Source of the DNA: Timema cristinae
Taxonomy: Eukaryota > Arthropoda > Insecta > Phasmatodea > Timematidae
Assembly (NCBI GenBank): GCA_039000515.1
Contig: JBCFYV010000001.1
Location: forward strand, 62,906,621-62,970,620
DNA: 64,000 nucleotides
Direction: 5' to 3'
Shown here piece by piece: positions 23,701 through 38,700 of the stretch (positions are counted from its first letter, which is position 1; the number at the start of each line of letters is the position of its first letter). Both the position numbers and the translations under genes were made by a program. The notes beneath the pieces are model-generated. The model was given only the letters and a program-made list of their open reading frames with translations. It made no database searches and had not been told where the DNA came from.

Positions 23701-26700
23701 TTGATACTTTACCTAACTTGATATTTATTATTTTTGCATTGGTTTGTCTCAGACCTGATGATGGTGTAATCGCCAAAACATGTCGTCACCCAGCCAAGAG
23801 TAGCAACAAATTATATAAGCTGAGGAGTTAAAACAATACAAATAAAATAAGGAACATTAATTTATTCAAACTTTTCAAAACATCAAGATTTGTTTCCTTT
23901 TCTATTACACTTCTTTCATAACAATAATGACTTCTTTATATGATCTTGTATTTATAATATATCATAACCTGAATGACACATCTGTTGATTTCCATTAAAT
24001 CTACAATAATCTTGTCTCAATAGTTAACACGAGCAGATTTTTAGAAACCATTTGACTCGAATTACAAGTTTTTAACATTAAATCCTCCACAACGTTTGAT
24101 AATTTTGTGAAATAATTTACTTGATATGTCTTAACATTAATCTTAATATGTTTCATATTGATTTTACACTGTTAATTGTGTTTTACATGTGTAAGGTACA
24201 TAAATAACAACCTAGTCAACTATTTTAACCTTTCTATTAATCATCTTTTTGTTGTCACTGTTTAAATCTATTAAACATTACAGAACATGTCTTTCTTGTC
24301 AACATATTTTCAAAATGTTTACTAGTATATTTAATTATTCAACTAATAAGTTCTCTATTGTTGGCATATTAATTAACCTTGTATTTTTGTTAAGTCACAA
24401 CCTTCATAAAACCGATAATCTTTTCTCAAGTACTCAACATTTTGTAGTATCTGTAAGCTATTATATTAATAACTATAATATAGTCAATTTGTCAATTTCC
24501 ACTTTTCATTTTACTTATCAGCCTACCTCCTATTTGATACCACTTAAATATTGTTTTGCACAGATTTATATTTTTCCTTGTTTTATGCTGATTAATTTCA
24601 GAACTTTACAATTAACAATATTAATGATGGTTTTTAGAAATTTTTGTGCCTGTTTTGTTTTACTTAATTTATTGATACATTAGTTTTTCATTGAATAAAT
24701 TATTTTCATGTTATGTTTCATATTTATATTGTTTAATTGACCAAAGAAGTTGTAGTAATTTATCTAATTAGCTGTTCTATCCAAGTATGTTCCTTATATT
24801 ATCAATTAATAATTCTCCTTACTCAACTAATATGAATATTTCTAAAATTGTCATTGTACTATTGCCAGCATAAATCCCTCTAGAGTCAAAAGTGGCCTCG
24901 TTATCTAATAGAAACTTAAATGCTCGCTCATATGTAGCTATGGATTTCTGCATGTCCATCACAGACTCTGTCTTAAAATATGAATGAAGAATTACGCTGG
25001 ACATAGGACAACTCCTGGATAGCTCAATGGTTAGAGCATTGGTGTACTAAGCCAAGGGTCCGGGTTCAATTCCTGTGTCCAGGTGTCATTTTTCAACATA
25101 AAAATAAAATATTTCAATATTCATACATTTTATATCCATTACTGTTTTTTATTCAGGCCATATATTTTCCAACACCAGTTTGCTATATGCTTCATTTGCC
25201 TTATAATCGAACTTAGACTAGGACAGGCACAACATCCAGACCCCGGCTGTTAATTCATCATTGTGAAAGGGTAAACCCACATCTCACCAATGATATATTT
25301 TTCGACCATGCCGGGAATCAAACTTGGGACCCTTAGCTCAGTAGACATACAAGCCACCGACTGAGCTAAGGTGTTGGACTAATAATATTCATACTACTGA
25401 ACTAAAGACTAACAATGTATTTTGTTGGAGCAAAATTACTAAGTTGATAATATTTGTATAGGTGGATCACTTTAATGGTTCAACTTTTGGAAATAGAAAC
25501 AAGCATAGTTCTATAATGGTGTATAAAGTATCCAATTAAATTAAACCTTGTACAACATTTGTCTAACAATGAACTTGGCTGCTGTTGACAGAAATAAAAT
25601 AGATACAATCTCACTTGTATGCATTGGTGTTTTACTAATCTCTCTACAGTGTAAATGTAATATTGTATGTTGTATTCAATGCTGGTTGAGTGGAAGAGAA
25701 GGCTAACACCTTAATTTTGCCAGATAAATAAAATCTATTATTATATAATTATTTTTTATATTTCATATTATTATATTATAATTATAAATATATAATAATT
25801 ATAATATTTTATAATTATAATTATAATATATGATATAATAATATATAAAAAAATTATAATATAATAATAATAGCTTTTATTTATCTGTCAAAGTTAAGGT
25901 GTTAGCCTTCTCTTACACTCAACCAGCATTGAATACAACATACAATATTACATTTACAATTATAATTATTATAATTATAATTACATAGATATGTTCTTTG
26001 AATTACTGTCCCCTAATGCTTAGAGTATGTTATTAACTATTGAACTAGAAGAACAATATTTTAAAAATCAAGAGAATATAACATAATCATCTAATAGCTT
26101 TCTAAATCTCCACTACACTAGGGTGCGAGAAGGATGGAATTAGGTGTGGATTGGTCCAGTTTGAATACTTCCAACTAAAATAAACTAAGCATTCAATTAT
26201 AAATTATTCATTTTTAATAAATTTTAGTCAAAATCCCCAGTGAGTAAGTCTGAGGTTGCCCTAAATATTTCAATAGTGCAGATATACGATAGCAATATAT
26301 GCAATAGTTCTATTTGTTGTTTCGTGGTCTTGTTTTTGAGCCCTTTCTTATGCAAAAAGTAAAATAATTTGTTTATTGAATAGTGACTGTTACTAACGTC
26401 ATAATCTACTCAAGTGGCAGTAGAGGATCAATTTACAAACTTATATATTTCAAAAATATACTCTCAGCATTTTTGCTCTTGTCAGTACAAAGTATAATAT
26501 GATGTTTTAAGTAGATTGAATAGCACAGTATTCATTGAAAATATAGACGAAATGGCCTTTGGACTATATTTACTATATTTATATGGGATAACAAGTGAAA
26601 TACTCAAGTGTGGGGGCACATTATTACTTTCCAGATTGTGTGAGTTGTTCAATGTCTGTGAATATTTGAATGATTGTGAATATTCTTAATGACCGGAAGA

Positions 26701-29700
26701 ATGCCATGATCACAATTGAATATTTTTTTTATAAAAACTGACAAATCTAAATCCAACGAAAATGTTATTGATTTGTTTGCCTCAAAAGAGACGGGCGGGT
26801 GGACTTAATTTACAAAAATTGTACTTGAGAAATCAACATTAAAAGGTAAATTGTAATCAATAATGTAATATTATCATTCTTTGTAGAAAGTAAAATGCTA
26901 CAGTTTCTATACCTATGAGTGTTCAGTTGCATTTTTTTTAAACTTGTAGAAACACATATGTCTTTAAACTATAAATTTTATTTTCACAATTTTTGTATTG
27001 TGAATCCCCATTTGAATAACCCATGGGCCACCACTGCTTGAAAGGATGGAAAATTTGGTACTTATCCTGACCACTCAAATGTGGAACTAGCGCTAGTTTG
27101 AAGTATATGATTCTCTCCCTTCCCTTTCTTTCTCACCCATCTCACCCTACATTATTAACTGTACCAGTTTTGGTTCGGGCCTACTCCCCTAAACCTCCTC
27201 AAGATAGCATTTCCACTATCAACCACCATGAACCCACCATGTTCCGAGCAAAATCTTATTTTCTTAGGGCACCACGTTAGCAGAGATTATTTTCTTGACT
27301 TTGGCCGGTGTCCCCAAGATCGTGTGCCCTAGGCCAAGTCTAATGGGCTTGTTTACAGTGTATGATTCACTAATTTTTCTATTAGGAGCTTCCTACGTTA
27401 TTGACTTATCAGATTTCTGGATTTTGGACTAAAATGTTCTTTATTTTTGACAACCTTGATCTTTTATTTTGGAACATTTGGAAATTTGGAGATAGTCTAT
27501 ACTTTCTTTTCAGCCTCCCCTCGTAGATCGGAAATTTTGCAGGAGAATGTAGGAATGACAGTTATAAAAGATTTTCTCAGACAAGATGGCGTGCTCATTA
27601 TGACTCTGTAAAACCAGCGAAGGTAAATTTCGAAAAGCTGACCTCAACCCTTGAAGTATTATGCGGTCCTAAAGAAAATGTGGACAAGAGAGGATGTCTG
27701 CTGTTTGTGATTCCTCTTTTTTGAGCTACCTTTCTTTATTGTGTGAAGTTCTATATGAAATTAATTTTATACAAAAGTTTTTCCAAGCGGTTGGAATGAG
27801 TCTGTAAATGTGCACTATGAAACTCCTAACTTTAAAATTCTTTCTTAGAGATTATCAAAATAAAATTGAGGAAAGGGACATTCATTATGCAACTAAAAAG
27901 TGTGAAGAAATGTACATTTCTATGTAGAGAGGAGGGATAATAAAGCTCTAAAAAAGATGTCAAGAGATGGAGCAAATTATGTTGGTCTCATATTGTCAGA
28001 GGAATTAAAAAGGGTGATGCTTGAATGTATTGATCGCCTTAGTCACGAATTGGAGATTCGTTCTAGGGCAATGGATAAAATTCTACTCATATTCGCTGTT
28101 ATTCAGCCAAACATGTTGGCTGTTATAACAGAATAAGTACTTCACAATAATATTCCAAATTTGACTAAGATTTTAGATTAATTCTCTTATGATGATATCG
28201 GTGTGGAAAGTGGATGGCTATGGAGGCAAACGAAGGTTGCTAAAATCAGCATTGAAGAGGTAAATAAATGGTCAAATTGCAGTCTCTCGAGCTTATTGTG
28301 AAATGAGATTTTGTGAATCTCTGATAAGCTTGTTCCTGTGTTCTAGATTCCTTCTGACTGCCAATGTGTCTATTTCTTCTTGTGAAACAGTTTTTCCAAA
28401 TTTAAATTGATAAAGAATTACATACACTCCACCATGAGCCAGACAAGAAAATCAGGCCTTACTTTCAATTGAACATGAATTGAAAGAAAGGTGGATTTAG
28501 ATGAGGTCATCAATATTTTGCATAAATTAAGGCTCAAAAATAGAGACTGTGAATCCTTCAAGGATAGGCAAAGTGCTGAGACTGGGTTTTATGTTTTTTA
28601 TTTAAAATAAAATAGGATGCAGTATTATTTTTTCATTGTAATTTAAATTAACCGCATTTTTTTTTTCAACTTTGTGTGAAAGTACCGTGCTGTTTAAAAA
28701 TCTAATTGAATTTTTTTTGTATGTGTAAAAATGTAAAAGTTACAGTATTTATGGGGGCGAAAAAGAAAGAACCCACCCCGGGTATTAAATATTCTAGGTA
28801 TGCCATTGTGTAATAGTATACCTTAAGCAGTGTCATGTAAAATATATACAAAGCAATACATGTACTAATAGATTTAGTTAATTTTTATTAGAATTTAGCT
28901 AGTAATGACTTATTATTATTGTGTAAAATGTGGGTTCATAAAGCATTTAAAGTATAGAAAAAAGTTTAATCGTTTTGTTTTTCTAGTATTTAGAAAGTAA
29001 GTTCATGGTTAGAGGATGTCATGCTGTGGTTTTATGATAAATTAAGTCAAATAATGGCCGCTAAGACATAATTACACCTGTAGACCTCTCAACTGAGATT
29101 TATATCAACTATTGAGAGGTTGTAGCCCACTCTAATAAAGCAATGGTTACTAGGATAGATACTAATCTTAGCATCAAAGTTGATGTTGCATTTCTACAAG
29201 AAAAGGATATGGTGGTGTTGTGTATGTGTGTAGGAGCATAGATTTGAGCTATTTTACTTTGCTGTTCTATAAACCATGACAAAATACTTTATAAAAGCTG
29301 GTGTTTTTGTTATTAAATCATAATTCTTCTATGATTCCAATTATTATAAAATTTTGGTTAAGTGCCAAAGTTCAATGAAAGTAGAATTCATTGTATGGTT
29401 TGCAATGTATTTAAAGAGCAGGTCTGCATATGTGGATAAGGCGAGTCATTAAATCTGGCAAAACAGGACAGGAATGGTTGTTGGATTGCAGTCAGAGTGT
29501 GAATGGATGACTTGTCTTTGAGTGGAAGGAAAAAGCAGGTCCTAGCAGTACCATAGATTTAGCGGAATGAAGCAATAGGCAAGCAAGAGTTAGGGTTGTA
29601 ATAATGTGTGGCTCAAATGAGGTGTAGTTATAGTAGTATTAAGTACAACCAAATTGTATTGGAGAGAAAATAGAATACATAATTTCATCCAGAAGTATAT

Positions 29701-32700
29701 AACAATATATCTAAGAGTATTTAATACGAACAACCAATTATTGAATCATGTTTCAAATATCATGCTTGTCTTTGCCTAATCTCCATTGACCAACTCAGCA
29801 TAATTACGGGTCCAATGATATTCTTGTGCTTCGTCTTGGATCACAAAGGAATAATTTTCAGTGAATTCTATCAGTATAGTAGCTGTTTCTGAAGTTATAA
29901 ATTTCTTAAGTCTTTTCAGTGACTTTGTGCTTTTGTTACATAAAAATGAGAAATAAGCTTTTCAATTTTGTCCCTTATTAAAAAACCAATTCAACTGAAG
30001 TACAAGTCATCTATTGAATTTCTATTTATCAGATGATAGCCAGTGATAATAATTAATTTCATCAACCGTTAATATTCTTTAAGATTTCCCTTTAACATAT
30101 TCTGCAATATAATTTTTGAGTAGTCTATAGCAGAAGCCAGCAGTAATCTCTAGCAGGAACCAACAGTAATCTATATCAGGAACCAGAAGTAATCTCTAAC
30201 AGAAGCCAGCAGTAATCTATAGCAGGAACCAGCGGTAATCTATTGCAGGAACCAGAAGTAATCTCTAACAGAAGCCAGCAGTAATCTATAACAGAAGCCA
30301 GCAGTAATCTCTAGCAGGAACCAGCAGTAATCTCTAGCAGGAACCAGAAGTAATCTCTAGCAGCAACCAGCAGTAATCTCTAACAGGAACCAGTGGTAAT
30401 CTATAGCAGAAACCAGCAGTAATCTCTAGCAGAAACCAGTGGTAATCTATAGCAGGAACCAGAAGTAATCTCTAGCAGCAACCAGCGGTAATCTCTAACA
30501 GGAACCAGTGGTAATCTATAGCAGGAACCATTGGTAATCTATAGCAGGAACCAGTGGTAATCTATAGCAGGAACCAGAAGTAATCTCTAGCAGAAACCAT
30601 TGGCAATCTATAGCAGAAACCAGTGGTAATCTATAGCAGAAACCAGTGGTAATCTATAGCAGGAACCAGCGGTAATCTATAGCAGAAACCAGTGGTAATC
30701 TATAGCAGGAACCAGAGGTAATCTCTAGCAGCAACCAGCAGTAATCTCTAACAGGAACCAGTGGTAATCTATAGCAGGAACCAGTGGTAATCTATAGCAG
30801 GAACCAGAAGTAATCTCTAGCAGCAACCAGCAGTAATCTCTAACAGGAACCAGTGGTAATCTATAGCAGGAACCAGAAATAATCTCTAGCAGAAACCAGT
30901 GGTAATCTATAGCAGGAACCAGCAGTAATCTCTAGCAGAAACCAGCAGTAATCTCTAGCAGAAACCATAAGTAATCTCTAGCAGCAACCAGCAGTAATCT
31001 CTAACAGGAACCAGTGGTAATCTATAGCAGGAACCAGTGGTAATCTATAGCAGAAACCAGTGATAATCTATAGCAGGAACCAGAAGTAATCTCTAGCAGC
31101 AACCAGCGGTAATCTATAGCAGAAACCAGTGGTAATCTATAGCAGGAACCAGAAGTAATCTCTAGCAGCAACCAGCGGTAATCTCTAACAGGAACCAGTG
31201 GTAATCTATAGCATGAGCCAGAAGTAATCTCTAGCAGCAACCAGAAGTAATCTCTAGCAGAAACCAGTGGTAATCTATAGAAGGAACCAGAAGTAATCTC
31301 TAACAGGAACCAGCGTTAATCTATTGCAGGAACCAGAAGTAATCTCTAGCAGGAACCAACGGTAATCTATAGCAGAAACCAGTGGTAATCTATAGCAGGA
31401 GCCAGAAGTAATCTCTAGCAGCAACCAGCAGTAATCTCTAACAGGAACCAGTGGTAATCTATAGCAGAAACCAGTGGTAATCTATAGCAGAAACCAGTGG
31501 TAATCTATAGCAGGAACCAGAAGTAATCTCTAGCAGGAACCAACGGTAATCTATTGCAGGAACCAGAAGTAATCTCTGGTAGAAACCAGCAGTAATCTCT
31601 AGCAGGAACCAGCAGTAATCTCTAGCAGCAACCAGCAGTAATCTCTAACAGGAACCAGAAGTAATCTATAGCAGGAACCAGAAGTAATCTCTAGCAGAAA
31701 CCAGCGGTAATCTATAGCAGAAACCAGTGGTAATCTATAGCAGGAACCAGAAGTAATCTCTAGCAGCAACCAGAAGTAATCTCTAACAGGAACCAGTGGT
31801 AATCTATAGCATGAGCCAGAAGTAATCTCTAGCAGCTACCAGCAGTAATCTCTAACAGGAACCAGTGGTAATCTATAGCAGGAACCAGTGGTAATCTATA
31901 GCAGAAACCAGTGGTAATCTATATCAGGAACCAGAAGTAATCTCTAGCAGCAACCAGCGGTAATCTATAGCAGAAACCAGTGGTAATCTATAGCAGGAAC
32001 CAGAAGTAATCTCTAGCATCAACCAGCAGTAATCTCTAACAGGAACCAGTGGTAATCTATAGCAGGAACCAGAAGTAATCTCTAGCAGAAACCAGCGGTA
32101 ATCTATAGCAGAAACCAGTGGTAATCTATAGCAGGAACCAGAAGTAATCTCTAGCAGCAACCAGCAGTAATCTCTAACAGGAACCAGTGGTAATCTATAG
32201 CAGGAACCAGTGGTAATCTATAGCAGAAACCAGTGGTAATCTATAGCAGGAACCAGCAGTAATCTCTAACAGAAGCCAGCAGTAGGATAATCTCTAACAG
32301 AAGCCAGCAGTATTCTCTAGCAGGAACCAGTAGTATTTACAAATATGAACCAACAGATTTTTAAGCAAGCAATAATCAACAGAAACCAACAGTACTCTAT
32401 AATTGAAATACCCTATATCACAAGTATTGCAGCTAAATGGATGCTTATTCTGTCCATTGTGATTACAATATTGGAATGTTCAGTGATTGAACCTTAACTT
32501 TAATACCTTGAGCAGTGGTGTGATATCTATAATCTTTGACATGGTAAAACATTTGTTGGTGATCATCATTGTGTTTGGTAGCAGTGAACTAGGAAGTTGT
32601 GTTTAAATGTAATGATTTATTGATGTCATTTCAAATAAATAGTATAGCAGACTATGCTAAAAGAACCTATAAAAACATTACAAATATTCATTATAAAACA

Positions 32701-35700
32701 TGAAAAGGGGGAATGAAATGGCACATGTGGATAGCATGTCATGGCTTCTATATCTAAACAACACAATTACTTTATTATTAATTGATACATTACCTGGTCC
32801 ACATTATAAGTAAAGTGAAAAAGTTTAAATCTGTAAAAGAAATTAAAACTGTAACGAGCTAAACTGCTTTAGCCCCGTTCAAAAGTAGCGAATAAAAAAA
32901 GAATGTATATTCTGTTAGTGCCTGCGTATTATCAAAAGTAACTATAACAAACTGATGTTATACTCCATTCACGGTAGGAATTTCTATCTGGAAGGTCTTT
33001 TTTCCTACCAATATCCTACTATATAATATATTTATGGTAGGGAAAAAGGCCTTTCAAAAAACAATTCCTACCATGAACAGACTATAAATGCCCTGCCCAT
33101 AATATATGTCTCTGTTTACATACCAACTGCGCCAACTCTGTCTTCGAGTTCAGTGCCCCAGCTATTAACACAACACAGAGAAAGAAAGCGAGGAGAGCTC
33201 CGCTTTCGACCACGAGTTCAAACCGACTAACTGCTTCATGGCGGCCGACGACCGGCGCGCCTCGACCTTCAAGAAGCTTCAGGAAGATCCCCCTTAGCCT
33301 CCTAGAAGCTCAGGGAAGATCCCCCTTCCCTTCCTACGCACCAATTCACCACGTGGGCTATGCCAACTATATATTCGCCTGCTTGCTTGAAGAATGGCAG
33401 AACATGTCAGAAGAAGATTGGGAAACTTCCACCACGCTAACAGGCCACGCGTTTGCATCTGGTCTACGTAAACTACATAATCTACATCGGACCTGCGGCC
33501 AAGGGAAATGGGTCCCTTGGACAGGAGGAAGTCGCAGGGCCAACCTAATTCAAGGGCTTGATCTCACGAATAAACTCCAAAGTTTAAAACTCAACTGTTA
33601 GGTTTAGTCAATGTCCTCGTAGGATAGATAGTATTAATTAATCGTAAGAGATAGAGATGAGGAATATTACGTGTCAATTCTGAGACGCGGTTATGATATC
33701 ATAGTGTGACTAGTTATATAGGATATGCCGAGAGTAGACTCTCCCTTATTAGGAAAGCAGGGTACTTATACACTTGCGGTGTAGCGCGCCTCTCGCGCCC
33801 TAGAGACTGGTCTTTAATGGCCAGGCTCACGTTGGGATGATTAATCCCACAGCACATACTATGTGACCATAGGTGCCATATTGTGGTAACTTGCCAGGGC
33901 AGGCGATTGTTCTTGTTATATGGAGGCCGGAGATTCATGCCTAATTGGGTTCGCATGTCATGGCCTATATTTGAGTTGGGTAGTTAACCAGTGGGTCGCA
34001 TGTTCTATCCATGATTGGCCCGTGGTTGATTCTTAGATTTAACTTTGTAATACTCTTTAAGAGTACACTGGACGTGAGCCGCCTTTGCCCCTCTGGCGCG
34101 GCTGCGGCTGTCATTCGTTTCTTATTTAAGTAAGGTTGTATTGGTCACCCTTCAGGTGATCAACCAGTGGGACGCGTCCCTTACTGGACTACCTGTATGT
34201 GTTATATATCCAAGTACGTTGTTTTTGCCCTGTGTAAGGGTAGTAGCTGTTGTGCATGGCTCTCTATTATAACAGAACTAGAACTTGCCTGATGTACGAA
34301 CTTGCCTGATGCGGCCAACTTACCTAGTTGATAGTAGTGTTTATTACGTAGCTTTGTAGTCTGCGTTGTTATCTCAGCGCCTCTCTCCCCCAGTTGGCCT
34401 AGGCTCAGGCAATGCTGCCACTTATCATAGTGAGTTTATATATGACAAAGTACTTGCTGAGATTTAGTGCAATATGCTTATATGTCATTTGATCTTGTAT
34501 ATTATATCATTAAATTGCATTAACTCCAACCTTCACTTGTTCTCATCATTTGTATTTACTCGCCCTTGTGTGCACCCGGGAACTACCTGGGTAGGTGTTC
34601 TTGAACCAAACTAACCTAATAGAACCCTCCACAAGGAACCCCCACGGTGCAAAACAAAGATCCCCACATTTCTATTCATTAGTAGCTATGGGTTTAAACG
34701 AAGTGCAAGCAAATACAATTTAATTTTTCAGAAGTAGATTATCAAAGTTTGTGTGTATTTGTATGATGTGAATGGTTAAGAAGAGATCCCTTTTTTTGAT
34801 AGCAGAATAAACATTGTAATCAGTAAAAACCAAAGTGTTGTTAAAAGCATAAAACAGAGCTTTCATTTAAGCTCTTTTTGGGTGATTACTTGGTTGGCTT
34901 ATTGAAGGGCATCACACACTGTTACCAGCATAATGAGCAGTTCAATGCAGGATTACCAGCTGGGTGGAACTTGCTAGTAGATACAGGATCAGGCATTGAA
35001 TACTGCTATTGCAGTGTGTCTACGGTTCTTTGTGTTCAATTTCTTGACTTTTCCTCGACCTCTTCCTGACCTTAGACTAATTTTCTTGACTTTTTATATA
35101 AATAAGAGTGATAAAGTTTGTAAAGTAAAAATATAACTTTTAATTGTTCAGGGAAAAACACTTAAAAAGTATAGTGAACTCAGAAAAGTGTTTAATTTTC
35201 ACCTTAATAAAAGAAGTATTTAATTAATTAAATTTAATATGAAATTATCACTCTTAAAATGTGATAAGCATAGTTTTCAGTGAAATGTAATAGAAAGGTT
35301 TTGCAATAAAGCACAAGCAATAAAACACTGAATCAACTATTTTAAAAGTTTTGGTTGGAATACATAATTTCAGTAACACCTTGTCATGGTGATCAGTTTA
35401 TTTCATATATTTTTTAAGAGTGATTATTTTGTCATTCAATGTAGCAACTTCTTTAAACTGTTCCACAAGTCTTCTTTTTCACACCTTGGTTTTAGTTCTT
35501 GAGAAGCTCAATTTTTTGCGTGATGTTTGTGATCACCTTCATTTTTTGAGATAACCCTATCATTTTCCTATATATGAGATTGCTCCAAAGAATGAGTAAT
35601 CTCTGAGCAATTAGTGAATCTTCAGAAAATTTTCAACCAGACATTTCTTGTTTATTGAAAATACACTTTCCACTGTAGAATGTCCATGAAACATTACCAG

Positions 35701-38700
35701 AAACTTAGCAAGGAACTTTGCCATGTCATTATTGCTCACTTTTGCATCAGCATCAGCTAGAACACTCATGAGTTTGTGTCTCAAAGTCAAACTTATCAAT
35801 GCCTTTTTAACAAATAGCATACAGTGTCACTTGTCCTTACATCTGGAGAGCCACAAAACCTCTTTGAAAATCTTTGATTTTAAAGGACATTTCAAGAAGA
35901 ATATAATCATAAAAGCATTTCATCATATAACAAGAAAAGGGTGAAAATTAAAACTTGGCCACAGAGGGAAAAACTAAAAGATCTTAAAGATAAATTTAAC
36001 TAATAAGATAAATAATGTATTTATCAAAAAAAAGTCTCGATTCACATTTTTAGGTAGGCCTACACTATTTAATATAAGAGAGAAGGTACAGGAAAGCATG
36101 CTAGGAACAAATAAAAAGGAAGAAACAGAATATCTCTTCCCCAATGAAAAGAGCAATAATATCATAAAATAGATCTGCTCTCCTTTGATTTGAACATTGT
36201 AATGGTGTTCATATTTTCATTGTGAAAACCATATTATTTTCTCCCTTCCTTTTATTTGTTCCTAATAACACTTTTCTGTACCTTGTTCCATATATAAAAT
36301 AATAAGATTAATTACAAATATATCACTAATGGTATATGAAACTTGGATTCAGGTGTAAGCCCATGAGCTTAATTAATTAAAATTGATTTAATATTAAATG
36401 TTAATGCTCAACTAAGGACCCAATTTGGTCAATTTTTTCAGTACATCATGTTATTCCCAAGGTAAAATAATTGATAATTAATTCCCTGATTATTATAAAC
36501 GAGCTAAAAATGTGTTTAAGTTACTTCTCAATAAGAAAAATAAAGGCAACAACAACATTTCCTAAACATTTTACAGTTGCAGTTTATTTTGTAACATTTT
36601 ATAGTTTTATGAAATAATTTTTCAGGGTTCAAAAAAACATGAACCACATGACATGAATAATGAAACATCTGTGGAGCCACTAATTCAAGAAGCTTTACTC
36701 AGCAAATAAATTAGTCAACAGATAGATCGATAAATTGATTTTTTTAAACTTTATATGGTACCATTTTAAACATTTTTCTTGACTTTCTTGGACGACGTAT
36801 TAATATCTTACTTTTTCTTGACTTTCTTGACCAATGTCTCAATTTCTTGACCTTTTTTCAACTTTCTTGAGTTGTAGACACCCTGTATTGTTTTCTTCTT
36901 GCTCAGCTCACCAACAAATGAGTTTGATGTTTTTTGAGTAACTGTTTCTAACTGTATTTTAGCAGGCTAACCAGTCCTTGCCCGTATTGCCTGAATCAGC
37001 TACAGAAAATATTTTCTCAAAATAATATATAGATATGGATTTCTAATTATGTATTATATATATATCTATAAATGTATAACTCCATTTGTTACAAACCATG
37101 CCTCGGAAACATCGTTGAACAAGAATGGTTCCATTGGAAGAGTTAAATACTCTCGCGATCCAATCAACACTGAACTTGACTCTTCCGAGCTATCTTACCA
37201 ACTGAGTGAAGTTCTGCATGACTCGCGAGCACATGGGTTCTGTGTCTGGTGCCTACATTCTATTTCCAGCATCAAGGGGTGTCCCCCCTCCCCTTTCTTT
37301 CCCATGGTTCATCATGTTCAGCCACTATAAAACTCCACGGTTCACTGGGAATGACACAGTTTCAGTCTAATATTATTCACGTCTGACGTGGCTCCGTTTC
37401 TCCAAAACTTCATAGCTCAGTCAGTGGTCACGACGATGGTGCTGAAGGACGGGCCGGATCTACGGAAATAATACGCCGAGAAAAGTTTGAACTTTTAAAT
37501 TAGTAGGTAGTAGGTGGCTCAAGAGTCAGTATGTAGAGTTTAGGGATAGTTTTCATACCTGCTGAGAGTGTCAGTCACTCTCGAGATTATCATGTATGTT
37601 ATTAGGTTAGCCTTTTATTTATTATGACATGTTGTACATGCCACGAGCGATCTCTCACATCACATATTTTTCGGCGCGGTCCTTAAGACCAGCTGTTTAG
37701 TAAGGGGTGTATCTCACTCCTTGGCCTGTATGACCATGCTTTAGTCAGCAGGACCTTCAGGTGGGAAAGGGGCTGTTTAGGTTGTTCCAGGCCTGAGAAT
37801 TATACCTTGTTAGGTATTGATCATTGTTTCTAGTGTGATCTGGGCGCCTCACGTCGTGTTGTTCACCTGGTTGTAGTGCTCAACTTGTGGGTCGTTTCTG
37901 CCCATCTGGCATGGCTCGCACACTATATGATATTTAAGTAACATTGTTCAACAGGTTTGCAGTGCTCAACTTGTGGGTCGTTATCGCCCCTCTGGCATGG
38001 CCCGCACCTTGTATGATTTTTAAGTTGTGTTGTGTGCCTGTTTGTGGGTCATTTCTGTCTATCTGTCATGGCCCGTGTAGTATATGTTATTTAAGTTTGG
38101 TTGTTCCCCTGTTTGCGGTTCTTCAAATGTTGGGTAGTTCCTGCCCTTGTGGCGGGGCCTGCATCTTATTTGACTTTCTAGTCTGGCTCCCTTAAGGGGT
38201 TGTTTAACACCCTCTTCATTGATCATAACCCTTGTATGGTTGTTTTTATCATCATATCGGCTTAGACCAATTGGCTACCTGCCAACCCATGTTAGTTTAA
38301 GTTCAGGCCTAGAACACTAAATTGGGACTTTCCCTATATATATGACCGGAACAAACAGTTAATTGTCTGAAACTGTTGTAGCCTAAATTAATAGGATCAA
38401 GCTAGCTTCACTAGCGTACATAGTTCATATCTCTTAAAACAGGGTTGTTTATTTATTATGCTGAGCTGGTTCTTTTTGGTCCTGCTCCCCTGTAGTAGCT
38501 TGCAAGATGTTTGTTGCAACAAATTATTGATTACTGTTGTACTGTGTAGAAACGCTGTGTCTCCCGACACTTGGGGGGCAAGGGGAATTTACCTATAATA
38601 ACCTTGTGATTGTATTTATTTTTCTGGCTAGTATAACAATTGCTTTTGAGAGGGGGACTAAAATTATATTCTATTACCGGGGTTCTACCTGTTGTGTTAA

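Noticed and set aside
31022..32160. Open frames reading repeated [15 protein letters not shown] on the minus strand
   Set aside because: They lie wholly inside the 23-bp minisatellite. A stop-free unit whose length is not a multiple of three gives long frames in all phases. There is no start context or domain.
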